From Mycobacterium sp. SMC-4 (lineage in GTDB: Bacteria; Actinomycetota; Actinomycetes; Mycobacteriales; Mycobacteriaceae), in NCBI RefSeq assembly GCF_025263265.1, contig NZ_CP079869.1, positions 5,518,001-5,582,000 on the forward strand: a stretch of DNA of 64,000 bases, written 5' to 3'. Below, piece by piece: positions 1 to 7,592 of the stretch (positions are counted from its first letter, which is position 1; every line of letters starts with the position of its first letter). The notes below the pieces were generated by a model. The model searched no databases, was not told where the DNA came from, and saw nothing but the letters and a program-made list of their open reading frames with translations. Both the position numbers and the translations under genes were made by a program.

Positions 1-364
1 CCGCCTCGGCGAGATCAGTCAAGACGACGCCGGGTTCGACGACCGCTGTTCGATTCGCGGCATCAATGGACACCACGCGGTTCATATAGCGGGACAGATC
101 AAGCACCACGCCCCGACCGATAGCATTACCGGCCATCGAGGTGCCGCCACCTCGGGCCACGATGGCAACACCGGCCTCATGGCACAAGGCGGCGATCTCA
201 CTGACTTCCCGCGGGCTGCGCGGGAAAGCCACCGCCAGTGGTGCTACCCGGTAATTGGATGCGTCGTAGCTGTACTCGGCCAGACGCCGACTGCTGGTGT
301 CGACCTCAATAGCGCGCTCAGCCATCCGACTCAAGAGTGTGGCGTCGTGGTCAATCACGGTCAT
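1..364 (-). CDS. FAD-linked dehydrogenase, YdiJ-like, N-terminal part (truncated by window edge)
   Basis: About 121 N-terminal residues are visible, reading leftwards from an ATG; the rest lies beyond position 1. The segment has the start of a PCMH/FAD_binding_4 fold: an EYSYDASNYR block near residues 29-38 and the FAD-pyrophosphate loop RGGGTSMAGNAIGRG near residues 72-86, followed by VVEPGVVLTDL. This block order is typical of the large FAD plus Fe-S dehydrogenases related to YdiJ (D-2-hydroxyglutarate dehydrogenase). The C-terminal half that would confirm the Fe-S module is not visible. The gene starts 42 bases downstream of the PLP enzyme on the same strand, so it is probably the third gene of that operon. 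A glycolate/lactate oxidase GlcD-type substrate is an alternative. Confidence 0.75.
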   Translation of the reverse strand, partial: MTVIDHDATLLSRMAERAIEVDTSSRRLAEYSYDASNYRVAPLAVAFPRSPREVSEIAALCHEAGVAIVARGGGTSMAGNAIGRGVVLDLSRYMNRVVSIDAANRTAVVEPGVVLTDLAEA

Positions 365-406
365 GAGCGCTGCGTTTCACCAGGGCCAGCACGCGGGCCA
401 GACGGG

Positions 407-1762
407 TCAACGAAGTTCCTCGGCGAGGACCACTTCGAAGTTTTCGAGCATCCGGTCAGCGTCACTGATCGAGAACGGCAGCGGTGGGCGGACTTTCAGG
501 ACGCTTCCCCGTGGACCGGATGCCGAGATGAGCACGCGGCGCCGGCGCATGTGGTTGACCATCCTCAACGCCGCGCCCCCGTCCGGGGTGTTGGATTCTC
601 GGTCGGTAACGATATCCACACCGACGAACAAGCCAGCACCGCGGACCTCAGCGATCTGTTCGTAAGGTGCTGCCAGCTTTCTGATTTCGGCCTGGATGTA
701 GCCGCCGACGGCTTCTGCGTTGGCAATCAAGCCTTCGTTGATGATCACGTCGAGGACCGCCTGCGCGGCCGCGATGGACACCGAGTTGCCGCCGTAGGTG
801 TTGAAGTAGCGGATGTTGCGGCCGAATTCCACCAGTAGCTCTGGACGGAAGGCGGCGGCGGCGACAGGGATCCCGTTTCCCATGGGTTTGCCGGTGGTCA
901 TGATGTCAGGCACCAGGTTGTGCCGCTGGAACCCCCACCAGTGTTGACCGGTGCGCCCGAATCCGGGCTGGACCTCATCGGCGATGAACAACCCGCCTGC
1001 GTTGTGGACTTCCTCGATGATGGGTTGCAGAAAGCCGGCCGGGTCGGCGTAGATGCCGTCGGAGGAGAAGATCATGTCGGCGATGAACGCCGCCACGCCG
1101 AAGCCGTGACGTTCCAGATCCGCGATCGCCTCTTGGATCTCACGCCGCATTGCCGCGATCACATTCTCATCTCCGCCGTGGCGCAGGCGATCCGGTGCGC
1201 TGATGGTGCGCACGTGGGGCCCCAGCGGTACGCCAATACCCAGAGACGGTGAGAAGGCGGACACGTCGGAGGTGAGTCCGTGGTAGGCGCCGGTGGTGAC
1301 GATGATGCCCCGATTTCCGGTGTGGTAGCGCGCCACCCGCATCGCGAGATCGTTGGCTTCAGAACCAGTGCAGGTGTACATCACGTGACCGATTTCGGCC
1401 GGCATCGTGCCCAGGAACTGCTCGCTGTAGCTCAGGATCGACTGCTGGATGTAGCGGGTGTTGGTGTTCAGCGTTGTCAGCTGTCGGTGGACGGCATCGA
1501 CGACGTACGGGTGGCAGTGGCCGACGCTGGCGACGTTGTTGTAGACATCGAGGTAGTCATTGCCGTCGGCATCGAAGAGCAGCGTCCCCTCGCCGCGCAC
1601 GATCTCCACGGGGTCTTCGTAGAACAGCCGGTAGCCGGGGCCCAGGAGGCGGTCGCGGGACTCGACCTGCGTGCGGGTGCGGGGCGGGAGCTCGTCGATA
1701 CGCGACCTGTCGAAGCCGTTCACCATGGGCTCGGATGCCTTCTGCGCGATTGCCTTGGTCAT
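407..1762 (-). CDS. Class III PLP enzyme of the amino-alcohol phosphate phospho-lyase subfamily
   Basis: 451 residues, fold-type I, aminotransferase class III. Visible landmarks are NNVASVGHCHP (about 75-85), the phosphate-binding TGSEANDLA (about 132), the ring-stacking region GAYHG (about 158), the PLP-N1 aspartate in IADEVQ (D262), and the Schiff-base lysine in TTGKPMGNG (K292). The blocks NTNTRY, VPDIMTTGKPMGNGIPVA, YFNTYGGNSVS and the C-terminal VLKVRPPLPF match human ETNPPL and PHYKPL, which eliminate phosphate and ammonia from O-phosphoethanolamine or 5-phosphohydroxylysine, better than ordinary transaminases. It lies 18 bases downstream of a hydroxylysine-kinase-like gene, which supports a phosphorylated amino alcohol as substrate. 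The exact substrate is inferred. A plain omega-amino-acid transaminase remains possible. Confidence 0.85.
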   Translation of the reverse strand: MTKAIAQKASEPMVNGFDRSRIDELPPRTRTQVESRDRLLGPGYRLFYEDPVEIVRGEGTLLFDADGNDYLDVYNNVASVGHCHPYVVDAVHRQLTTLNTNTRYIQQSILSYSEQFLGTMPAEIGHVMYTCTGSEANDLAMRVARYHTGNRGIIVTTGAYHGLTSDVSAFSPSLGIGVPLGPHVRTISAPDRLRHGGDENVIAAMRREIQEAIADLERHGFGVAAFIADMIFSSDGIYADPAGFLQPIIEEVHNAGGLFIADEVQPGFGRTGQHWWGFQRHNLVPDIMTTGKPMGNGIPVAAAAFRPELLVEFGRNIRYFNTYGGNSVSIAAAQAVLDVIINEGLIANAEAVGGYIQAEIRKLAAPYEQIAEVRGAGLFVGVDIVTDRESNTPDGGAALRMVNHMRRRRVLISASGPRGSVLKVRPPLPFSISDADRMLENFEVVLAEELR

Positions 1763-1780
1763 GGTCGATCCTCTCCTGTC

Positions 1781-2920
1781 TCAGGACGCGGGTGCACCGG
1801 TGGCCGACAGCTGTGCTCGAACGGTGGATGTGGCCACCGACAGAGCGCAGCGCAACCGGGTCCAGTCGAGCGCTGAATGGGACATTCCGTAGTCACGGCT
1901 GTGGGGATGGACGGCAGCTCGCCAACCAACGATGAGGGCGCGCAGCAGAAGTCGCGCAGGCCCCGCAATCGCCAGGAGCGCCGCGTCGTGGTCCGACAGC
2001 GGACGCACGGCGCGGTAGCCCCGCACGATGTCGAGGGCGCCGTCCCACGGTCTCCGCTCGTTCACGCCGATGTGGTTGGCGACCGCAACCGCCAGTTCGA
2101 ACACGACGGGGCTACGCACGACATCGCCGAAGTCGATGACGCCGGTGACGAACTCCTCCGATGCCGGGTCGACGACGACGTTGAAGGGGCTGAAGTCGCC
2201 ATGGATCATTTGGGTGGGGAGGGCGCCGATCCGCGGGGCGACGACGGCCTCGAACTGATCGAAGACCCACGTCGCCATCGTCACGTCGTCGCGATCGTTG
2301 ACCAGCTCCAGCAACGGACGCATGTGCAGAAAATTCTTCAAATCCCAGATGAGAAGCCGGGATTCGTCGGGGTGTCGGAAGGTGGTCAAGACCGAATCGA
2401 GTCGCGCCAACACTGCGCCGACCTTCTCGAGCTGGGTAGCTGTGGTGGTTACCGATGAGAGGAGATCGCCGTCGAGATAGCTCATGACTCGCATGATGCG
2501 AGCGTTGCCGACCGGATCGACCACCGTGAATTCGACGTGGCCGTCGACCCCGCGAATGAGTCGTTGAGCTGGGATGTCCCGGCCGAACTTCTCCAGATGC
2601 AACATCACCGCAGACTGCAGATTGACGATCTCGGGGCTCTCGGTCGCCGGCGCGATCTTGACGAGGAATCGCCCGACATCGGTGGCCAAGCGGAAGGTGT
2701 CGTCCTTCTCGGTGGGGATGCGGCTCAACTGACCGGCGAGGTCATACCGGCGTTGCAGTTCGGCTGCGACCTCGTGCTCGGGAAACCGCTCGACTGTCGA
2801 CTCGTCGAGTGCACTTTCTCGCGCAATGCGGTTCAGCACATCCGAACCCGCGAACACCTCGTCGCGTGCGGCCGACCGGATGCTGGTGGCGAGGGCACTG
2901 TCGTCGGAAGAGTTCGTCAT
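1781..2920 (-). CDS. APH-family small-molecule kinase, hydroxylysine-kinase-like
   Basis: 379 residues of the aminoglycoside phosphotransferase/choline kinase fold. The catalytic loop is MIHGDFSPFN (H240-N247, catalytic D242) and the metal-binding motif is VIDFGD (D263). The run WDLKNF, HGD, then TGVIDFGDVVRSPVVFELAVAV closely resembles the layout of human hydroxylysine kinase (HYKK). It should phosphorylate the hydroxyl of an amino alcohol using ATP or GTP in the cytosol. It is the first gene of a minus-strand operon with the phospho-lyase 18 bases downstream, and the pair reproduces the kinase/phospho-lyase couple known from hydroxylysine breakdown. The ATG start is followed by a normal coding region. 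It diverges from the GntR gene, and a TGTNNNACA site lies about 110 bases upstream. Confidence 0.82.
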   Translation of the reverse strand: MTNSSDDSALATSIRSAARDEVFAGSDVLNRIARESALDESTVERFPEHEVAAELQRRYDLAGQLSRIPTEKDDTFRLATDVGRFLVKIAPATESPEIVNLQSAVMLHLEKFGRDIPAQRLIRGVDGHVEFTVVDPVGNARIMRVMSYLDGDLLSSVTTTATQLEKVGAVLARLDSVLTTFRHPDESRLLIWDLKNFLHMRPLLELVNDRDDVTMATWVFDQFEAVVAPRIGALPTQMIHGDFSPFNVVVDPASEEFVTGVIDFGDVVRSPVVFELAVAVANHIGVNERRPWDGALDIVRGYRAVRPLSDHDAALLAIAGPARLLLRALIVGWRAAVHPHSRDYGMSHSALDWTRLRCALSVATSTVRAQLSATGAPAS

Positions 2921-3029
2921 CCGGAGTCCTGTTCTCGTGCCGTTCGAAAGGCCGCCTCACCGTGGCCGCAGGTGCCACGGTTGACCTTGCGTGAAGCTGG
3001 TCGACCGACGTCGACCCCTGGCGCTGAAC

Positions 3030-3038
3030 TGTAGAACA
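3030..3038. promoter_or_regulatory. Candidate GntR operator, copy 1 (upstream of kinase gene)
   Basis: TGTAGAACA. Flanking bases extend the match to copy 2: read on the minus strand it is GTGTTCTACAGTT against GTGTTTAACAGTT. The GTNNNAC core is the usual FadR-subfamily (FCD) operator core. Assignment to the adjacent regulator is inferred from position and repetition. Confidence 0.5.
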
Positions 3039-3100
3039 CTAGAGCAGGAGCTGTCCAGGACGCCGCCCGCAGCACCCGGCCCGCGGGCGGGGCGACCTGG

Positions 3101-3109
3101 TGTTTAACA
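3101..3109. promoter_or_regulatory. Candidate GntR operator, copy 2 (upstream of the GntR gene)
   Basis: TGTTTAACA, a near-perfect palindrome 16 bases before the GntR ATG, so binding would block transcription of the regulator itself. The longer shared string with copies 1 and 3 is GTGTTNNACAGTT. Confidence 0.55.
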
Positions 3110-3125
3110 GTTGTACGATGATGTC

Positions 3126-3803
3126 ATGTCCATCGCGGATCGCATCCAGATCGTCGGGCGCAGCAGCGCGCAGCAGATCGCCGACGGCCTGATGGACATG
3201 ATCCTGGAGGGCGAACTCAAACCGGGTGAGCGCATTCGGGAATCCGTCGTCGCCGACGCGCTGGGCATCTCCCGCAACACCGTCCGCGAAGCGGTGCGCC
3301 TGCTGCAGGGCACCGGCTTGGTCCGCTACACCTTCAACCGCGGCCTGGTCGTGTGGGATCCGTCCGACGAGGAAGTCCTCGACATCTACCGCGCGCGGCT
3401 GCATCTGGAGACCGCGGCGGCGGCGTCACTGGGCCCCGATACCGATCTCGAGCCGCTGAACAGCGCCCTGAAAGCCCTCAAAGAGGCTATGGCCACCCAG
3501 GATCCGCGCGTCATCGTGGAAAAGGACCTCGACATCCACCGCGCCATCGTCGGTCTGATGCACAGCCCCCGGCTCGACAAGTTCTATGCCGAGCTGCTCG
3601 GCGACCTCCGCTACTTTCTCCTGATCCTCTCGCTGGATCATCACGAATACGAAGCCGGCTCGGGTCTCGAAGACGAACACCAGCGCATCGTCACCGCATT
3701 CGCCTCGCGGGACCCACAACTGGCCCGCGACACCATCGCCGAGATCATCACCGAGAATCGCGACGAGGTGCGCAAGATTCTCGCCGCCCGCACCGCCGGC
3801 TGA
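3126..3803 (+). CDS. GntR-family transcriptional regulator, FadR/FCD subfamily
   Basis: 225 residues from ATG 3126; an in-frame TTG fifteen bases earlier is less likely. The N-terminal winged helix-turn-helix contains IADGLMDMILEGELKPGERI, then ADALGISRNTVREAVRLLQGTGLV (about 36-60). The C-terminal all-helical FCD effector domain shows the expected metal/ligand features: D..LHLETAAAA, LDIHRAIV, and LEDEHQRIVTAF near the end. Members of this subfamily repress catabolic operons and release DNA when they bind a carboxylate or amino acid metabolite. It lies between the divergent kinase operon and the aldehyde dehydrogenase operon, and TGTNNNACA sites sit upstream of all three units, so it is the probable local repressor and likely autoregulates. 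Confidence 0.88.
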   Translation: MSIADRIQIVGRSSAQQIADGLMDMILEGELKPGERIRESVVADALGISRNTVREAVRLLQGTGLVRYTFNRGLVVWDPSDEEVLDIYRARLHLETAAAASLGPDTDLEPLNSALKALKEAMATQDPRVIVEKDLDIHRAIVGLMHSPRLDKFYAELLGDLRYFLLILSLDHHEYEAGSGLEDEHQRIVTAFASRDPQLARDTIAEIITENRDEVRKILAARTAG

Positions 3804-3898
3804 GCCGCGATCGCGCCGGCCGGGCGATCCGCAGGTCGCGGCCTCTGCTCCGTCGCCTCACCCGCCCGAAATCGCGCCGAGTTTTCCGCCCGCTCACC

Positions 3899-3927
3899 TT
3901 GCGAACACCCCAACGCTGTGCTTAAGT
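3899..3927 (+). promoter_or_regulatory. Candidate sigma-A-type promoter of the aldehyde dehydrogenase operon
   Basis: TTGCGA at 3899-3904, a 17-base spacer and TTAAGT at 3922-3927. A start site near 3934 would put the operator at 3941 just downstream, consistent with repression. Prediction from sequence only. Confidence 0.35.
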
Positions 3928-3940
3928 TCTCCATGTCAAC

Positions 3941-3949
3941 TGTTCAACA
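3941..3949. promoter_or_regulatory. Candidate GntR operator, copy 3 (upstream of aldehyde dehydrogenase)
   Basis: TGTTCAACA lies 55 bases before the dehydrogenase ATG. On the minus strand the surrounding string GTGTTGAACAGTTG matches copy 2 at 13 of 14 positions, in inverted orientation. Confidence 0.55.
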
Positions 3950-4003
3950 CTTGCGCACGGCCCGCGGTGCCGAGGCTGCGGCTCGAAGGTGACTGGAGAA
4001 TTC

Positions 4004-5437
4004 ATGGCAGACGGTCAGCTCATGTACCTCGCGGGCGAGCACGTCCCCGCCGCCAGCGGCGCGACCGAAGCGGTCATCAACCCCGCCAACGGGGAGCAGA
4101 TCGCCACGGTGCCGCGCGGCGATGCCACCGACGTCGATCGCGCGGTTGCCGCGGCGGAGGCTGCGTTCGAGGGCTGGGCGGCCACCACACCGGGTCAACG
4201 TGCCGAGCTTCTCCTCAAGCTCGCTGACCGCCTGGAGGCTCACGCCGAGGAGTTCGCGCAGCTCGAGTCGCAGAACGTCGGAAAGCCGATCGCGATGGCG
4301 CGCGACGAGGTTCCCTTCGGCGTGGACAACATGCGGTTCTTCGCGGGCGCCGCACGCGTTTTGGAGGGTCGGGCCGCCGGCGAGTACTCCCCCACGCACA
4401 CCAGCATCATCCGCCGCGACCCGCTCGGCGTCGTGGGCAGCGTAGCGCCGTGGAACTTCCCCCTCGTCATGGCGATCTGGAAGATCTGTCCGGCGCTGGT
4501 GACCGGAAACACGTTGGTGCTCAAGCCCAGTGAGCAGACCCCACTGAGCACGCTGCGCCTGGCCGAGCTGGCCGCAGACCTCTTCCCGCCCGGCGTGTTC
4601 AACGTCGTCACCGGCCACGGCGACACCGTCGGCGCAGCCCTGACCTCCCACCCACGGGTGCGCATGAGTTCGCTGACCGGCGACACCGCCACCGGAAAGG
4701 TCGTGGCCCGCGCCGGCGCCGAGAACCTCAAGCGCCTGCACCTGGAACTCGGCGGTAAAGCTCCGGTACTGGTCTTCGACGACTGTGACGCCGAACTGGC
4801 CATCACGAAGATCTGCGAGGGTGGGTACGGCAACTCCGGCCAGGACTGCATGGCGGCCTCCCGCGTCTACATCGCCGACGGCATCTACGACGAGTTCGTC
4901 ACCGAACTCACCCGCGCCGTGAGCAAGGTGGCCATGGGCCAGCCCACCGACGAGTCCACCGAGATGGGCCCGGTGATCTCCGAGCGCCAACGCGACCGAG
5001 TGGCCGGCTTCGTCGACCGGGCCATCGCCTCCGGCCCTGCATCCCTGGCCGTCGGCGGCCTCGGCTCCGGACCCGGATTCTGGTACAAGCCTTCGCTGGT
5101 GGTCGACGCCCCCCAGGATTCTGAGATCGTGCAGAAGGAGGTGTTCGGCCCCGTCGTGAGCACCACCCGCTTCCGCAGCGAAGAGCAGGCCTTCGCTTGG
5201 GCCAACGACGTCGAATACGGTTTGGCCGCATCGGTGTTCACCCGTGATGTCGGCCGCGCCATGCGCGCCGCCCGCAAACTGCAGTTCGGCACCGTCTGGA
5301 TCAACGACCACCTACCGATCGTCTCGGAGATGCCCCATGGTGGCTTCAAGCAGTCCGGACACGGCAACGACATGTCGATCTACTCCGTCGAGGAGTACAC
5401 CGAGATCAAGCACATCATGATCAACCTTGAATCCTGA
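4004..5437 (+). CDS. NAD(P)-dependent aldehyde dehydrogenase (aminoaldehyde/betaine-aldehyde type)
   Basis: 477 residues from ATG 4004, with GGAGAA seven bases upstream; the in-frame GTG 3989 is less attractive. The family catalytic residues are present: the glutamate in LELGGK (E248) and the nucleophilic cysteine in GNSGQDC (C282). The Rossmann region has [17 protein letters not shown] and the conserved C-terminal block is [13 protein letters not shown]. It resembles gamma-aminobutyraldehyde and betaine-aldehyde dehydrogenases. In this island it would oxidise the aldehyde released by the phospho-lyase: aminoadipate semialdehyde from hydroxylysine, acetaldehyde from ethanolamine, or propionaldehyde from 1-amino-2-propanol. 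It heads a plus-strand run with the RedY-like gene, the FAD oxidoreductase and the permease. Confidence 0.88.
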   Translation: MADGQLMYLAGEHVPAASGATEAVINPANGEQIATVPRGDATDVDRAVAAAEAAFEGWAATTPGQRAELLLKLADRLEAHAEEFAQLESQNVGKPIAMARDEVPFGVDNMRFFAGAARVLEGRAAGEYSPTHTSIIRRDPLGVVGSVAPWNFPLVMAIWKICPALVTGNTLVLKPSEQTPLSTLRLAELAADLFPPGVFNVVTGHGDTVGAALTSHPRVRMSSLTGDTATGKVVARAGAENLKRLHLELGGKAPVLVFDDCDAELAITKICEGGYGNSGQDCMAASRVYIADGIYDEFVTELTRAVSKVAMGQPTDESTEMGPVISERQRDRVAGFVDRAIASGPASLAVGGLGSGPGFWYKPSLVVDAPQDSEIVQKEVFGPVVSTTRFRSEEQAFAWANDVEYGLAASVFTRDVGRAMRAARKLQFGTVWINDHLPIVSEMPHGGFKQSGHGNDMSIYSVEEYTEIKHIMINLES

Positions 5438-5475
5438 CCAAACATTCAGCTGCACAACTACTTTGGAGTCGTCCG

Positions 5476-5820
5476 ATGACTGTTCCCAGCCGCGCCGTAG
5501 TAGCCGTGAACCTGTTTTCGATGTTGCCCGGCGTGGACCCGGCTGACTTCGAGCGTTTCTCCACCGAGGTGGACCGGCCGACGTGCCTGGCCCACAACGA
5601 CATCGTTCGACGCTTCGAAGCCTTCCGCGTGAACGACGCACCCGACGGCGCCCCCGCCGACATCCTGGAAGTCATGGAGGTCACCGACTGGGCGGACTGG
5701 GAACAACTCCGAGACAACCACCCCAGCATGAAGCCCGTTATCGAGGGCTTCGACAAACTCGTCGACCCGGCCACCGTCCGCACCTACTTCACCCATCCCA
5801 TCTCGGGAGAATTTCAATGA
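5476..5820 (+). CDS. RedY/HapK-like small protein, dimeric alpha-beta barrel type
   Basis: 114 residues. The sequence VAVNLFSMLPGVDPADFERFSTEVDRPTC followed by ILEVMEVTDWADWEQL resembles the REDY/HapK family, small ferredoxin-like alpha-beta barrel proteins first named in prodigiosin pathways. Their biochemical role is not settled. The stop overlaps the ATG of the next gene (ATGA at 5817-5820), so translation is probably coupled to the FAD oxidoreductase and the two proteins may act on the same substrate. It starts 38 bases after the aldehyde dehydrogenase. Confidence 0.65.
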   Translation: MTVPSRAVVAVNLFSMLPGVDPADFERFSTEVDRPTCLAHNDIVRRFEAFRVNDAPDGAPADILEVMEVTDWADWEQLRDNHPSMKPVIEGFDKLVDPATVRTYFTHPISGEFQ

Positions 5821-7571
5821 GCACCACCAACGCGAACAACCCCGTTATCCCTCTCTATGACGCCATCATCATCGGCGCCGGGCACAACGGACTGATCACT
5901 GCCGGTTACCTCGCCCGAGCCGGCAAGAAGGTCCTGGTCCTTGAGGCTCGCGATGTCGTCGGCGGCGCCTGCACCAGCGAAGAGTTGATCCCCGGCTCCA
6001 CCTGGTCCTCCTGTGCCTTCATCGCCAGCCTGCTGCGCCCTGAGATCATCGCCGACCTCGAACTCGAGCGCTACGGCCTGGAGATGTACCAGACCGAGGC
6101 CAATGAGGTCAGCATCTTCCCCGATGGCAGCCACCTGTTCGTGTGGAAGGACATGGACAAGACCCTCAAAGAGATCGAGAAGTTCTCCAAGCGCGATGCG
6201 GGCGCTTTCCTGGAGTTCGGCCTTCGGGTCAAGAAATTCGCGTCCATCCTCACGCCCTTCCTGTTGTCCCCTGCCCCGAGCCGCTCGCGGGTCTTGGCCG
6301 CGTTCGAGGCCGCCGGCGCCGAAGATCTCTTCAACGAAATGGTGCTGCTGTCAACCAAGGATCTACTGGACCGCTATTTCGAGAACGAGCACATCAAAGG
6401 CCTGTTCACCTTCTTCGGCATGATCTCGGTGTGGGGCGGCCCGTCCACCCCGGGCACCAGCTACGTCTACGGACACCACTCCGTTGGTGAGTTCAAAGGA
6501 ACGCTCGGCCAGTGGGGCTTCGTCAAGGGCGGCATGGGTGGCATCACCCAAGCGATGGCCCGCAGCGCTGAAGCCCACGGCGCCGAGATTCGGCTCGCCT
6601 CACCGGTCAAGCAGGTCGTGGTCACCAGCGGCCGGGCGTCCGGTGTCAGGCTCACCAATGGCGAAATCATCTCGGCGCGCGCCATTATCTCCAACGCCGA
6701 CCCCCAGCGCTCCATGCTGCAGCTGCTGCCGGAGGGGGCCGTGGACGCAAGACTCACCGCCAAATTGAAGGACTACGACGCCCGCGGCTCGATGGCCCGA
6801 ATCCACCTCCTTATCGACGAATTGCCCGACTACATCGGCTTTCCCAAGGGAGTGCAGGGGCCCCAGCACCAAGCGCAGGCGATCATGGGCGCGTCGATCG
6901 AGAACTTCGAGCGGGCCTGGGAAGCTGAGCGCCGCGGCGAGATCCCCGACGACTTCGTGATCGAAGCTGTCATCCAGTCCACCCACGACGCGACCCTGGC
7001 CCCGAAGGGCAAGCACACCATGACTCTTGGTGTGCAACAACTGCCGTTCGAGCTGGCCGGCACCGACTGGGACACCATCCGCGAAGAGTGGGCCGACAAG
7101 GTACTGGAAGCGCTGTTCCGCTATGCGCCGAACCTGCGCGGACACATCCTGGAGTGAGTCGTCATCACCCCGAAAGATCTTGAACGCGACTACGGTCTGA
7201 CCGGCGGCAACATCTTTCACGGCGCGATGTTCTTCGACCAGCTGTTCAACAACCGGCCCACCCCCGAACTGGCCGACTACCGCACCACCGTGGACAACTA
7301 CTACCTCTGCGGCTCGGGGACCCACCCCGGCGGCGGTGTGATGGGCGCCAACGGCCACAACGCCGCCCAGGTCGTCATCGCCGACCTCAACGGCACACCC
7401 GCGCCCACAGCCGAAAGGGTCGGCCCCGTACCCAAAGCCGGCGTCATCGATCGCGCCATGGAATTGGTCATGGACACCAAGACCGGCAAGAAACTGGGCT
7501 ACACCGTCGCGACCACCCCCGCACTACGCAAGGTCGTCAAATTCGCCGCTCGCAGCAAAACCACCCGTTGA
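5817..7571 (+). pseudogene. Phytoene-desaturase-like FAD oxidoreductase interrupted by one in-frame TGA
   Basis: The N-terminal part starts at ATG 5817 and runs 446 codons, with the FAD dinucleotide motif DAIIIGAGHNGL near residues 15-26 and VLVLEARDVVGG after it. A TGA at 7155-7157 stops it. The same reading frame then continues without other stops to 7571 and encodes the missing C-terminus: [19 protein letters not shown] and the terminal FAD block [19 protein letters not shown]. The whole would be about 583 residues, normal for this family. One substitution, for example CGA to TGA, explains the break. This looks like a recent nonsense mutation, a sequencing error, or less likely readthrough. 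The truncated product lacks the C-terminal FAD-binding segment and is probably inactive. Family substrates are varied, so no reaction is proposed. Confidence 0.85.
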
Positions 7572-7592
7572 TCACACCACCAAGGAACCCCC

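Noticed and set aside
3944..5311. A 455-codon open frame on the minus strand opposite the aldehyde dehydrogenase
   Set aside because: It mirrors a clear enzyme-coding strand; high GC at third positions keeps the antisense frame open. The translation is a low-complexity Gly/Asp/Arg/His mix with no family motif.
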